Assembly: GCF_014334735.1 (NCBI RefSeq)
Contig: NZ_CP060587.1
Coordinates: 1 to 64,000 of the forward strand
DNA: 64,000 bases
Source: Aeromicrobium senzhongii
Lineage (GTDB): Bacteria > Actinomycetota > Actinomycetes > Propionibacteriales > Nocardioidaceae
Reading direction: 5' to 3'
The notes beneath the pieces were generated by a model. It saw nothing but the letters and a program-made list of their open reading frames with translations, searched no databases and had not been told where the DNA came from. The position numbers and the translations under genes were made by a program. Of the stretch, positions 8,829 through 21,694 are shown one piece after another; the first letter of the stretch is position 1; each line of letters starts with the position of its first letter.

Positions 8829-9905
8829 TCAGTTGATGCCGAGCTTCTTGCAGCCGGCGGCGTAGGCGCCGGTGCACACCTGGTCGGCGGTGTAGATGCC
8901 GCTGTCGAACATGACCTTCTTCACGTTCTCGGTCGTGACGACCTCGGGCGTGAAGAGCTGCGACGGAGTGTCGAACAGCTCGGTGTCGGCCTTCGGCTCC
9001 TCACCCTTCAGGAACGCGACGGCGGCCTCGGCGGCGGCGCTGGCGACGATGCTGATCGGCTTGGAGATCGTGTTGTACTGCTCACCGGCGATGATCCGCT
9101 GGATCGCGGCGACCTCGGCGTCGTTGCCGGTGACCGGCGGGACCGGGTCGATGCCCGCGGCCTTGAGGGCCGCGACGGTGCCGCCGCCGGTGCCGTCGTT
9201 GGCCGCGACCGCGCCCGCGATGTCGTCGCGGTACTTGGTGATCTGGCCCGAGACCCAGTCCTGGGCCTTCTGCGGGTTCCAGTCCGGCGTGTCGTACTCG
9301 GCCAGCACGTCGTACTTGCTGCCCTCGACGCCGGCCTTCATGCCCTTCTTGATGAGCTGGGCGGCGTCGTCCGTGGGCGACCCGTAGACCATCAGCAGGC
9401 CGCCGTCGGCCTGGTCGGCGTCGAGCTTCTTCACGAGCGACTCGGCGATCATCTTGCCGATCCCCTCGTTGTCGAACGACACGTAGAAGTCGGCCGGCTT
9501 GGTCGTGATCGGGCGGTCGTAGGTGATGACCGGGATGTCCTGCGCCTGGGCGTTGGCGACGATCGTGGCCGCGGCCTTCGTGTCGACCGCGTCGAGCACG
9601 AGGACGTCGACGCCCTGGGCGATGGCCGAGTTGGCCTGCTGCTGCTGCTTGTTCGGGTCGCCGTCGCCGTTCTGGTAGAGGACCTTGCAGTCCTCGCACA
9701 GTTCCTTGACCTTCTTCTCGAACAGCGGGCGGTCCTGCTCCTCGTAGCGCGTGGACGCGCGGTCCGGCATGAGGAACGCGATCGTGCCCGAGGCCTTGTC
9801 GCCGTCCTTGCCCTCGGAGTCGTCGCCCGAGCCGCAAGCGGCCAGCGTTCCCAGGGCCATGACCGCCGCGGCGACTGCCGCCATGCGGAAGCTCGTTGTC
9901 TTCAT
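8829..9905 (-). CDS. Sugar ABC transporter substrate-binding lipoprotein (XylF-like)
   Basis: Captures the sugar outside the membrane for the ABC importer encoded downstream. The 358-aa protein starts with a lipoprotein signal peptide ending LAACGS (Cys at about residue 24), followed by a charged linker and a periplasmic-binding-protein type 1 fold. Segments such as GTIAFLMPDR, GVDVLVLDAVD, PVITYDRPI and DNEGIGKMIAESLVKKL match D-xylose-type binding proteins. It is first in a leftward operon with the ATPase and permease. The promoter region carries a perfect CRP-type box. The ligand is not proven; xylose or another pentose or polyol are the candidates. Confidence 0.93.
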   Translation of the reverse strand: MKTTSFRMAAVAAAVMALGTLAACGSGDDSEGKDGDKASGTIAFLMPDRASTRYEEQDRPLFEKKVKELCEDCKVLYQNGDGDPNKQQQQANSAIAQGVDVLVLDAVDTKAAATIVANAQAQDIPVITYDRPITTKPADFYVSFDNEGIGKMIAESLVKKLDADQADGGLLMVYGSPTDDAAQLIKKGMKAGVEGSKYDVLAEYDTPDWNPQKAQDWVSGQITKYRDDIAGAVAANDGTGGGTVAALKAAGIDPVPPVTGNDAEVAAIQRIIAGEQYNTISKPISIVASAAAEAAVAFLKGEEPKADTELFDTPSQLFTPEVVTTENVKKVMFDSGIYTADQVCTGAYAAGCKKLGIN

Positions 9906-9960
9906 GTGTCTCTCTCTTCTGAACCGGGCGTCCGACCGAAGCCGTGCCTATACCATCGCT

Positions 9961-9976
9961 TGTGACAGCTGTCACA
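9961..9976. promoter_or_regulatory. Perfect CRP/GlxR-type box in the sugar-operon promoter
   Basis: TGTGACAGCTGTCACA is a perfect 16-base palindrome fitting the TGTGA-N6-TCACA consensus of CRP and the actinobacterial GlxR. It overlaps a likely leftward promoter: GTGACA on the minus strand (9970-9975) as -35 and TATAGG (9947-9952) as -10, with 17 bases between. Overlap with -35 allows either activation or repression by the cAMP receptor. The regulator itself is not in this window. Confidence 0.75.
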
Positions 9977-9993
9977 CGCTGAATGCGGGGACC

Positions 9994-10034
9994 GTAACAT
10001 TTAACACGTTAAGTCTGTCAAGTGGGCTGTTACC
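9994..10034. promoter_or_regulatory. Putative DeoR operator region, divergent promoter
   Basis: TAACA half-sites recur between the binding-protein gene and the DeoR gene: GTAACA near 9994, the palindrome TTAACACGTTAA at 10001-10012, and TGTTAC near 10029. The same half-site occurs in the AGATAACAA/TTGTTATCT operator at 10883-10905 on the other side of the DeoR gene. That shared half-site is the reason for assigning these to the DeoR regulator. Confidence 0.55.
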
Positions 10035-10070
10035 CCGACACACCGCGTGTTGACCCGAGGAAGGACACAC

Positions 10071-10859
10071 ATGACCGAGCAGGCTCCAGCCCGGCCATCG
10101 CGTGCTCAACGCCAGCGACGGATTATCGATCGCGTCGTCGAGCAGGGCTTCGCCAGCGTCGCGGAACTGGTCGAGGACGCGGGCGTCAGCGTCATGACGA
10201 TCCACCGCGATCTCGACGATCTCGCGGGGCGCGGACTGCTCCGGCGCGTGCACGGCGGGGTCTCGGCGCTGCCCACCGGCGTCTTCGAGTCCAGCTCGGA
10301 GTTCCGGATGCAACGCCAGGTCGAGGCGAAGGACGCGCTCGCGCGCACGGCGCTGGGCTTCGTCGAGCCGGGGATGTCGGTGTTGCTCGACGACTCGACC
10401 ACCGCCCTCGCCCTCGCCCGGCTGCTCCCGACGGTGGGCGCGGTCACCGTGATCACCAACTACCGGCAGGTGCTGGAGGTGTTGATGGACCAGGACGAGG
10501 TCTCGGTCATCATGCTCGGCGGGGCGTACTCGCGGACCCACGACTCGTTCATCGGCGCGCCCGACGCGTCGGGTCTGGCCACCTACGCCGTCGACGTCTC
10601 GTTCCAGTCGACGTCGACGATCGACGACGTCCGCGCCTACCACCAGGAGCAGGAGCTGGTGCTGATGAAGCGCGCCATGATCGGGGCCGGCGAGCGCAGC
10701 GTGCTGATGATCGACGGCTCGAAGGTGGGACGGCGCTCGCTGCACCGGTTCGCCGAGCTGTCGGAGTTCAGCGACCTGGTGGTGACGCCGGACGTTCCCG
10801 TGGCGATGCGCGAGACGATGGCCGAGCACGTGCGGCTCCACGTCACGGACGGCACGTGA
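10071..10859 (+). CDS. DeoR-family sugar-responsive transcriptional regulator
   Basis: A 262-aa repressor of the DeoR/GlpR type. Residues about 10-65 form a winged helix-turn-helix (QRRIIDRVVEQGFASVAELVEDAGVS, shortened here, then MTIHRDLDDLAGRGLLRRVHGG). The remainder is the DeoRC sensor domain, related to sugar-phosphate isomerases, with LLDDSTTALALARLL and the LMIDGSKVGRRSLHRFA segment. Members are released from DNA by a phosphorylated sugar. It lies between the leftward importer and the rightward catabolic genes, flanked by TAACA-type operators on both sides. The ATG at 10071 is preceded by GAGGAAGG; a GTG at 10047 lacks such a site. Confidence 0.9.
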   Translation: MTEQAPARPSRAQRQRRIIDRVVEQGFASVAELVEDAGVSVMTIHRDLDDLAGRGLLRRVHGGVSALPTGVFESSSEFRMQRQVEAKDALARTALGFVEPGMSVLLDDSTTALALARLLPTVGAVTVITNYRQVLEVLMDQDEVSVIMLGGAYSRTHDSFIGAPDASGLATYAVDVSFQSTSTIDDVRAYHQEQELVLMKRAMIGAGERSVLMIDGSKVGRRSLHRFAELSEFSDLVVTPDVPVAMRETMAEHVRLHVTDGT

Positions 10860-10882
10860 CACCGTCACAGTCCCGGTGATAT

Positions 10883-10905
10883 AGATAACAACAATCTTGT
10901 TATCT
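10883..10905. promoter_or_regulatory. DeoR-type operator before the catabolic operon
   Basis: A perfect inverted repeat, AGATAACAA (10883-10891) and TTGTTATCT (10897-10905) with the 5-base spacer CAATC. It lies about 40 bases before the dehydrogenase start, at promoter distance. The AT-rich site stands out against GC-rich surroundings and shares its TAACA half-sites with the region upstream of the DeoR gene. Confidence 0.75.
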
Positions 10906-10945
10906 CGGCGGGGCGTGCGCGCCGCCCTCGGAAAAGGTGAACCCA

Positions 10946-11977
10946 TTGACCACGATCCTCTCGGCCGGCGACCGCTTCGTTCGCCCGGAACTGTTCTCCG
11001 ACGCCATCCGTGCCGCGGTCGGTGACGCAGTCCCGCTGGACTTCCGGTCGACGTGCTCGGAGTGGCCGCACGAGCCCTTCGGTCCCGTCGAGAACGTCGA
11101 CGAGGCGTCGGGCACGGTCGACGGCATGATCGAGGCGCTCCGCGGGGTCGAGATCGCCGTCACCCAGCTCGCGCCGTTCTCGCGCTCGATCATCGAGGCG
11201 TCGCCCGAGCTCAAGCTCATCGGTGTCAGCAGGGGTGGACCCGTGAACGTCGATCTCGAGGCTGCGACCCGTGCCGGCGTGATCGTCGTCAACGCGCCGG
11301 GCCGCAACGCTCAGGCAGCCGCCGAGTTCACCATCGGGCTGATCCTGGCTGCCAGTCGTCGCATCCCGGCCGCCCACGGCGAGCTGGCCCGCGGCACGTG
11401 GCGCGGCGACTACTACTCCTGGGAGGAGGCCGGCGGAGAGCTCGCCGGTGAGACCGTCGGCCTGATCGGCCTGGGTGCCATCAGCTCGATCGTCGCGCGC
11501 ATCCTGCAGGCCTTCGGCGCCACCGTCATCGCGTACGACCCGTACGCCGCGCCCACCGGCGGCGTCGAGCTGGTCGAGCTCGACGAGCTGATCGCCCGCA
11601 GCGGGATCGTCAGCCTGCACGCCCGCCTGACCGACGAGACGCGGCACATCCTCGACGAGACGCGCCTGCGCGCGATGCGTCCCGGTGCGGTCCTGATCAA
11701 CACCGCCCGCGGTGGTCTGCTCGACTATGCGCCGTTGCCCGAGCTGCTCGAGTCCGGTCATCTGCGCGCCCTCGGCCTGGACGTCTACGACATCGAGCCG
11801 CCGCCGGCCGACTGGCCGCTGCTGTCCGCGCCGAACGTCGTGCTCTCGCCGCACCTCGCCGGTGCCACGCGCGAGACGGCCGAGCGCGCCGCGTCGATCA
11901 TCGCCGGCGAGGTCGCCGCGTACCTGGGCGGCGGCGAGCTGCGCCACGTGTGCAACCCGGAGGTGCTCCGGGGATGA
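10946..11977 (+). CDS. D-isomer-specific 2-hydroxyacid dehydrogenase (SerA-like)
   Basis: NAD(P)-dependent dehydrogenase of the phosphoglycerate-dehydrogenase superfamily, 343 aa. The catalytic triad is visible: Arg in IGVSRGGPVNVD, Glu within VVSLHARLTDETRH-type context, and His in LSPHLAGATRET. The nucleotide-binding motif is TVGLIGLGAISSIVARILQ. The C-terminal ACT or ASB regulatory domains of true SerA are absent. I prefer the TTG at 10946, eight bases after GGAAAAGG; the in-frame GTG at 10937 overlaps that site. It opens a four-gene operon with two FGGY kinases and a phosphatase, so its substrate is probably a sugar acid or ketose derivative, not serine precursor. That is inference. Confidence 0.87.
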   Translation: MTTILSAGDRFVRPELFSDAIRAAVGDAVPLDFRSTCSEWPHEPFGPVENVDEASGTVDGMIEALRGVEIAVTQLAPFSRSIIEASPELKLIGVSRGGPVNVDLEAATRAGVIVVNAPGRNAQAAAEFTIGLILAASRRIPAAHGELARGTWRGDYYSWEEAGGELAGETVGLIGLGAISSIVARILQAFGATVIAYDPYAAPTGGVELVELDELIARSGIVSLHARLTDETRHILDETRLRAMRPGAVLINTARGGLLDYAPLPELLESGHLRALGLDVYDIEPPPADWPLLSAPNVVLSPHLAGATRETAERAASIIAGEVAAYLGGGELRHVCNPEVLRG

Positions 11978-13422
11978 TCCTCGGCGTCGACATCGGCACG
12001 TCGGTCACGAAGGCCGCGCTGATCGCCCGCGACGGTCGCAGCGTGCGATCGGCGAGCCGCCCGTCGGAGCTCCTGCGTGGGCCCGGTGGCGTGGTGGAAC
12101 AGGACCTCGACGACGTCGTGGCCTCGGTGGTCACCGTCGTCCGCACCGTCATGGACGGCACGGACGAGCCGATCGACGCGATCGCGCTGACCGGTCAGGG
12201 TGACGGCCTGTGGCTCCGCGACGAGCACGGTCGCCCCACGCGGCGCGCCATCTCCTGGATGGACGGCCGCGCAGCGGACCGCGTGGCGCGCTGGCGCAGT
12301 GAGGGCGTGCTCGACCGCGTGCACGCCCTCACCGGGTCGGGCGTCTTCCCCGGATCGCATGCGGCGCTGCTGGCCCACCTCGCCGAGCACGAGCCCGAGG
12401 TGCTGGAGCGCTCCGCCGTCGCCGGCTACTGCATCGATGCCGTGCTGCAGCGGTTGACGGGGGTCGTCTCCGTCGACGCGTCGGACGCGTCGCTGCCCTT
12501 CCTCGACGTCCGCACCCGCCGGTACGTCGAGGAGGCCCTCGTGGCGTGCGGCGTGGAGTCGTGGCGTCGCCTGCTGCCCGAGCCCGCCGCGCCCCGGGCG
12601 GTCTTCGCCCTGGACGCCACGGGCGCGCAGTTGCTCGGGCTGCCCGAGGGCCTGCCCGTGACGGCCGGTCCGTACGACGTCATGACGTGCGGCATCGGCG
12701 CCGGCGCGCGGCGGCCCGGGCAGGGCACCGTCGTGGTGGGCACGACGCTCAGCTGCGAGGCGCTGACCCGCGACGCGACGATCGATCCCGACAGCGAGCC
12801 GGCCGGGATGTGGCTGTGCACGCCCGACCCCGACCTGTTCCTGCGGACGATGCCGTCGATGGCGGGCACCGCGGCGATCGCGCACGCCCTCTCGCTGGTG
12901 GGTGCCGGCACGGCCGACCTGCAAGGGTTGCTCGAGCAGTCGGCACCGGGTGCGTCGGGGATCCGCGCCCTGCCGTTCGTCTCGGGCGCCGGTGAGCGCG
13001 CCCCCTTCGTGGAGCCGCGGGCCACCGGACAGATCCTCGGCATGACGCTGGCGCACGGCCCGGCCGACCTGGTGCGAGCCATGTGCGAGTCCGTGGCCTA
13101 CGCCGCGCGGCACTGCCTCGAGGCCGCCGGCCTCGACGGTGAGCTCTCGGGATGCGGCGGCGGGCTCGGGACACCGGCCTTCGCCCAACTGATCGCCGAC
13201 GCCACCGGGCAGGCGCTGCACGTCCCGTACGAGCCGTTCGTCGGCGCGCGCGGAGCGGCGGCCGTGGCCTGGGCGGCCCTGGGCACACCCGTCGACGAGG
13301 ACGCCTGGGCGGAAGACCGACAGGTGATCACCCCGCAGGACGACCTGCGCGACCGGTTCGAAGCCGGATACGCCGCCTACTTGGCGGACGTCCGTGAAGC
13401 ACGACAGAGATGGACGGCATGA
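11974..13422 (+). CDS. FGGY-family carbohydrate kinase, erythritol-kinase-like
   Basis: ATP-dependent sugar or polyol kinase, 482 aa, with the actin-like FGGY fold. N-terminal phosphate loop VDIGTSVTKAALI (residues 4-16), then TGQGDGLWL and SWMDGRAADRVARW, which resemble EryA-type erythritol kinases. The ADP-binding C-terminal half includes GTVVVGTTLSCEAL and CGGGLGTPAFAQLIAD. The catalytic base region around residues 230-240 is AGPYDVMTCGIGAGA. The ATG overlaps the dehydrogenase stop (ATGA). No erythritol dehydrogenase or isomerase gene lies nearby, so a classic erythritol pathway is not supported. Substrate unknown. Confidence 0.88.
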   Translation: MILGVDIGTSVTKAALIARDGRSVRSASRPSELLRGPGGVVEQDLDDVVASVVTVVRTVMDGTDEPIDAIALTGQGDGLWLRDEHGRPTRRAISWMDGRAADRVARWRSEGVLDRVHALTGSGVFPGSHAALLAHLAEHEPEVLERSAVAGYCIDAVLQRLTGVVSVDASDASLPFLDVRTRRYVEEALVACGVESWRRLLPEPAAPRAVFALDATGAQLLGLPEGLPVTAGPYDVMTCGIGAGARRPGQGTVVVGTTLSCEALTRDATIDPDSEPAGMWLCTPDPDLFLRTMPSMAGTAAIAHALSLVGAGTADLQGLLEQSAPGASGIRALPFVSGAGERAPFVEPRATGQILGMTLAHGPADLVRAMCESVAYAARHCLEAAGLDGELSGCGGGLGTPAFAQLIADATGQALHVPYEPFVGARGAAAVAWAALGTPVDEDAWAEDRQVITPQDDLRDRFEAGYAAYLADVREARQRWTA

Positions 13423-14912
13423 GCAACGTGAACCCCGTGAGCATCGGCGTGGACCTCGGCACCCAGAGCGTCAAGGTCCTCGCCGTCGGCCTCGACGGAA
13501 CGGTCCTGGCCGAGGCGGCGCGTCCGCTGACCAGCACCCGGGACGGAGTCCGCCACGAGCAGGACCCGCACGAGTGGCTCGCGGCGACGGCCGCCGCGAC
13601 CGCCGAGGCTGTCGGCCGGCTCGACCCCGACCAACGCGCCGCCATCGCGGCGGTCTCGCTGTGCGGCACGTCCGGCACGGTGATCGAGGTCGACGCGGCG
13701 GGTCGTCCCGCAGGTCCGGCGATCATGTACGACGACGCCCGCGCCGCGGCCGAGGCGGCCGAGGTCGCCGCCGCCGATCCCGCTCGCTGGGACCGGCTCG
13801 GCTACCGCATCCAGCCCAGCTGGGGCGTCGCGACGATCGTGCACGCGGCCCGTGGCGGGCTGCCCGCGGGACATCGCTTCGCCCACCAGCCCGACGTCGT
13901 CGCGGCCGCGATGTGCGGCGGCCCGGTCGCCACGGACTGGAGCAGCGCGCTCAAGAGCGGGTACGACCTGCTCGAGCTGGCGTGGCCCACCGACGTCCTG
14001 GGCGGTCTCGGGGTCGACCCGGGCACTCTGCCCGACGTGGTGGCTCCCGGTGCCCCGCTGGGAACGGTCGCGGCGGACTGGGCCGAGCGGACCGGCATCC
14101 CGGCCGGCACCCCGGTGGTCGGCGGCATGACCGACGGCTGCGCCTCGCAGCTGGGCGCCGGCGCGATCGGCGACGGCGACTGGCACTGCGTCATCGGCAC
14201 GACCCTCGTGCTCAAGGGCGTCACCTCGACACCGCTGAAGGACGACGGCGGCGCCGTGTACTCCCACCGCTCGCCCGTGCCGGGTCGGTGGTTGCCCGGT
14301 GGTGCGTCGAGCGTCGGCGCGGGCGCGTTGGGCGCGCTGCTCCCGGGCGCCGATCTACCGGGCCTGACGATCCAGGCCCAACGCCTGTGGGACGACGGCG
14401 CCTCCGTCGTGCCGGCCTACCCGCTGACCGGCACCGGCGAGCGGTTCCCGTTCGTGCGCCCGGACGCCGGCGGGTTCGCGCTGGTCGACGGTGTCGAGCG
14501 CGACCTGTCCGTCCTCGGCTTCGGGGCCGACGCGTACCTGTCGGTCATCGTCGGCGTGGCCGCGCTCGAGCGCACCTGCATCGACGTGCTGGCCGCCGCC
14601 GGCGGCTCGGTCGACGGCCGCTACAGCACCTCGGGCGGGGGCACGCGCAGCGACCTGTGGAACCAGCTCCGCGCCGACATGCTCCAGCGCCCCGTGACGA
14701 TCCCCCGCTCGGCCGAGCCCGCGGTCGGTGCCGCGATCCTGGCGGCATCGTCGATCGTGGGCGCCGAGACCGAGGCCGACTGGACCGCCCTCGTGCGCGG
14801 TATGTCCGGTGTCGCGTCGGTCGTCGAGCCGCGTCGGGAGTCGTCCGAGCGGCTGTTGCAGGTGCACGGCCGCCTGGCCGATGCGTGGCGTGCCCGAGGA
14901 TGGCTGGCATGA
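13419..14912 (+). CDS. FGGY-family kinase, D-ribulokinase-like
   Basis: A second FGGY kinase, 497 aa, only distantly like its neighbour. N-terminal loop VDLGTQSVKVLAVG, then SLCGTSGTVIEVD and AIMYDDARA, and the central CVIGTTLVLKGVTSTPL, VYSHRSPVPGRWLPGGAS. These match the cyanobacterial/plant-type D-ribulose kinase branch better than D-xylulokinases, as I recall the families. The ATG at 13419 overlaps the preceding stop, like the other junctions of this operon; an ATG nine bases earlier is possible. A D-ribulokinase would feed ribulose 5-phosphate into the pentose phosphate pathway. Confidence 0.87.
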   Translation: MSNVNPVSIGVDLGTQSVKVLAVGLDGTVLAEAARPLTSTRDGVRHEQDPHEWLAATAAATAEAVGRLDPDQRAAIAAVSLCGTSGTVIEVDAAGRPAGPAIMYDDARAAAEAAEVAAADPARWDRLGYRIQPSWGVATIVHAARGGLPAGHRFAHQPDVVAAAMCGGPVATDWSSALKSGYDLLELAWPTDVLGGLGVDPGTLPDVVAPGAPLGTVAADWAERTGIPAGTPVVGGMTDGCASQLGAGAIGDGDWHCVIGTTLVLKGVTSTPLKDDGGAVYSHRSPVPGRWLPGGASSVGAGALGALLPGADLPGLTIQAQRLWDDGASVVPAYPLTGTGERFPFVRPDAGGFALVDGVERDLSVLGFGADAYLSVIVGVAALERTCIDVLAAAGGSVDGRYSTSGGGTRSDLWNQLRADMLQRPVTIPRSAEPAVGAAILAASSIVGAETEADWTALVRGMSGVASVVEPRRESSERLLQVHGRLADAWRARGWLA

Positions 14913-15517
14913 CCTCCGTGATCCACCTGGCCCGGCACGGCGAGACGGTCTGGCACGCCGAGAACCGGTACGCCGGCTCCTCCGACGTGGGACTGACCGA
15001 GCGCGGGATGGAGCAGGCGCGCGATCTCGGCGCCTGGGCCGCGGCGCACGGGCCGCTCACGGTGCACAGCTCGGACCTGAGCCGTGCGGTCGTGACGGCG
15101 ACGCCCGCGGCCGAGGCCCTGGGCCTCGAGCTGCAGGTCCGCCCGGCGCTGCGCGAGGTCGACTTCGGTCGCGGCGAAGGGCTGACCCGCGCCGAGATGG
15201 CCGAGCGGTTCCCCGACGACCTGGCTCGGTTCCTCGAGCGACCCGCCGAGTCGCCGCTACCGGAGGGTGAGCCCGGCCGGGCCGCCGTCGAGCGGGCGCT
15301 GCCCGAGCTGCGTGCGCTGGCGTCGCAGTCCGAGGCGCCGGCCCTCGTCGTGATGCACTCGACCCTGTTGCGGCTCGTGCTCTGCACGCTCGTGGGCATC
15401 GATCCGAACCGGTATCGCAGCGTCATGCCGAAGGTGCGCAATGTCGCGGTGACGACGCTGGAGCTCTCCGCCGACGGCCGGTCCGCGGCCCTGCTGGGGT
15501 TCAACGTCCCGGTCTGA
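14909..15517 (+). CDS. Histidine phosphatase family protein (phosphoglycerate-mutase-like)
   Basis: A 202-aa member of the histidine phosphatase superfamily. The nucleophile motif is HLARHGETVWHAENR (His at about residue 9). The distal catalytic His lies in LVVMHSTLLRL, where the usual SHG is MHS. The central acid is in LREVDFGRGEG. Such enzymes are broad-specificity phosphatases or mutases. It is the last gene of the operon, overlapping the ribulokinase by ATGA with GAGGA before the start. A role in dephosphorylating an intermediate of the sugar pathway is plausible but unproven. Confidence 0.88.
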   Translation: MTSVIHLARHGETVWHAENRYAGSSDVGLTERGMEQARDLGAWAAAHGPLTVHSSDLSRAVVTATPAAEALGLELQVRPALREVDFGRGEGLTRAEMAERFPDDLARFLERPAESPLPEGEPGRAAVERALPELRALASQSEAPALVVMHSTLLRLVLCTLVGIDPNRYRSVMPKVRNVAVTTLELSADGRSAALLGFNVPV

Positions 15518-15711
15518 GCCCGGCCGGAACGACCAGCGGTCCGTGAGGCCCGCGCGGAGGGGTCCGGACGATGGGTGCCTTGGTCGGCCCCCTGGTCGTG
15601 ACTCCCAGAGGCCGTTATGAGCCGTTCAGCGGCATCTGTGGATGAACATCGGAGCCTCCACAAAAGGTGTCGTGTCGTGAGACGAACAGAATGGCCCCGT
15701 ATACTGGATAG

Positions 15712-17697
<1,986 letters not shown>

Positions 17698-17703
17698 CCC
17701 CAT

Positions 17704-17719
17704 GGACCACCGGTGGTCC
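17704..17719. repeat. Perfect 16-base palindrome between gyrB and gyrA
   Basis: GGACCACCGGTGGTCC lies six bases after the gyrB stop in the 81-base spacer before gyrA. It could form a tight hairpin in the gyrBA mRNA or bind a dimeric regulator. No T-run follows, so complete termination is unlikely. Confidence 0.6.
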
Positions 17720-17778
17720 GGCAGCACGGTGAGCACAGCGAGCCGCAATAGCCAGGCCACGGAACGAAGGACACAGAA

Positions 17779-20323
<2,545 letters not shown>

Positions 20324-20331
<8 letters not shown>

Positions 20332-21307
20332 CCAGAAGCCCGGCGACGGCCAGCAGAACGGCACGCCACAGAACGGCACTCAGCCGAACGGTGCGAAGTC
20401 CAACGGTGTGCAGCCCAAGGCCAAGTCGAACGGCACGGGTCCGACGGTCTCGGCACGCCGTCCATTGAGCAAGGCCGAGTACGCCCGCACGACGAAGGCG
20501 GCCCCCGACGTCACGGCGGTGATCCCGGCGGTGCGTGACGACCAGCCGGCCCCCGGTGACGCCAAGGCGCCACCGACCGGAGACGACCGTCCCACACAGA
20601 CGTTCAAGGCCGTCCCGCGTGAGGCACCGGAGAAGAAGCCGGCGCCCAAGCCGCAGCAGAAGGCGGACCAGTCCGCCCCGAAGCAGCAGCCGAAGGCCCG
20701 GCCGACCGAGTCCAAGAAGCCGGCCGCCCCTGCCGCGGCCGCCGGTGCCGCAGCTGCGGCCGCGAGCGCGCCCACCGCTCCCGCGCCGAAGGCCCCGGCT
20801 CCCGTGGTCCCCCGCCCGGGCGAGCCGAAGCCCGCTCCGGTGACGAAGACGGCGCCGGCCGCGCCGAGCAAGCCTGCTGCCAAGAGCACGCCGAGTACGT
20901 CCTCGACCACGTCGTCGGCCCCGGCCGCGGAGTCGGCCACGACCCGCTCGGCCCAGCTCAAGGTCAAGCACGTCGACCCCTGGAGCGTCACCAAGATGGC
21001 GTTCGTCGTCTCGGTGTCCCTGATGGTCGTCAGCGTCGTCGCGGTGACGGTGTTCTGGCTCGTCATGCAGATCACCGGCGTGTGGGGCTCGCTGAACGAC
21101 AGCGTCTCCAACGTGCTCGCCGACGACGCCTCGGGCTTCGACGTCACCGACTACCTCGGCTTCGGCCGGGTCGTGGGCCTGACGCTGTTGGTCTCGAGCC
21201 TCAACGTGATCTTCATGTCCGCCCTGGCCACGATCGCTGCTCACCTGTACAACCTCGCCGCCGGGATTCTGGGCGGAATCGAGGTCACGTTCGGCGAACG
21301 CCGCTGA
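20324..21307 (+). CDS. DUF3566 transmembrane protein
   Basis: A 327-aa protein of unknown function that regularly follows gyrA in actinobacteria. Residues 1-215 are a disordered, low-complexity region: first Asn/Gly repeats ([14 protein letters not shown]), then Lys/Pro/Ala-rich blocks. The C-terminal about 105 residues form the DUF3566 domain with two membrane segments ([24 protein letters not shown] and [21 protein letters not shown], both shortened by family to about 20 residues) around [12 protein letters not shown]. Start GTG 20324 has GGGGA seven bases before it and overlaps the gyrA stop. Confidence 0.85.
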
Positions 21308-21319
21308 CCACGGCGGCCG

Positions 21320-21354
21320 ATCGGGTCCGCGCGCGCAGCACGCGCGGACCCGAT
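21320..21354 (+). terminator. Hairpin after the gyrase operon
   Basis: A perfect 14-base stem, ATCGGGTCCGCGCG at 21320-21333 with CGCGCGGACCCGAT at 21341-21354, and a 7-base loop. It starts 12 bases after the DUF3566 stop and no long T-run follows. It is likely the gyrBA operon terminator. Confidence 0.75.
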
Positions 21355-21400
21355 TGGAAGTCCCCCAGGGGCTTGCGGTAATCTCTTCTATTGCTGCCCG

Positions 21401-21475
21401 GGGCCTATAGCTCAGCTCGGTTAGAGCGCTTCCCTGATAAGGAAGAGGTCGATGGTTCAAGTCCATCTAGGCCCA
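21401..21475 (+). tRNA. tRNA-Ile (GAT)
   Basis: Folds into a full cloverleaf: acceptor GGGCCTA with TAGGCCC, D-arm around AGCTCAGCTCGGTTAGAGC, anticodon stem CTTCC/GGAAG with loop CTGATAA (anticodon GAT at 21436-21438), and T-arm GATGGTTCAAGTCCATC. Discriminator A at 21475; CCA is not encoded. TAATCT at 21379-21384 is a likely -10 box. Confidence 0.97.
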
Positions 21476-21492
21476 CCCGAAGGAGGATCGAC

Positions 21493-21606
21493 ATGAAGAA
21501 GCTCCTCACCCTCGCGGCCGCGGTCGCCGGGGCCGTCTGGTTCTCCCGCCGCCGCAAGTCCGCCGCACAGCCCGATCCGTGGGCCGCGCACAGCGATACG
21601 GTCTGA
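21493..21606 (+). CDS. DLW-39 family small protein
   Basis: A 37-aa protein between the two tRNA genes with a strong ribosome binding site (GAAGGAGG) seven bases before its ATG. The N-terminal half is a single membrane segment (MKKLLTLAAAVAGAVWF), then a basic RRRK stop-transfer stretch and an acidic/aromatic tail with DPWAAHSDTV. The layout and genomic position match the actinobacterial DLW-39 family, named for its Asp-Leu-Trp motif, here Asp-Pro-Trp. Function unknown. Confidence 0.8.
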   Translation: MKKLLTLAAAVAGAVWFSRRRKSAAQPDPWAAHSDTV

Positions 21607-21618
21607 TCACTCCCACCA

Positions 21619-21694
21619 GGGGCCTTGGCGCAATTGGTAGCGCACCTGCTTTGCAAGCAGGGGGTTAGGGGTTCGAGTCCCCTAGGCTCCACCA
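21619..21694 (+). tRNA. tRNA-Ala (TGC)
   Basis: Cloverleaf with acceptor GGGGCCT pairing AGGCTCC (one G-T pair), anticodon stem CCTGC/GCAGG with loop TTTGCAA (anticodon TGC at 21652-21654), T-arm AGGGGTTCGAGTCCCCT, discriminator A at 21691 and an encoded CCA at 21692-21694. It lies 12 bases after the DLW-39 gene. Confidence 0.97.

Noticed and set aside
13419..14912. Calling the second FGGY kinase a D-xylulokinase
   Set aside because: The GTSGTVIEVD, MYDDARA and GTTLVLKG motifs fit the D-ribulokinase-like branch better, and no xylose isomerase gene is adjacent.
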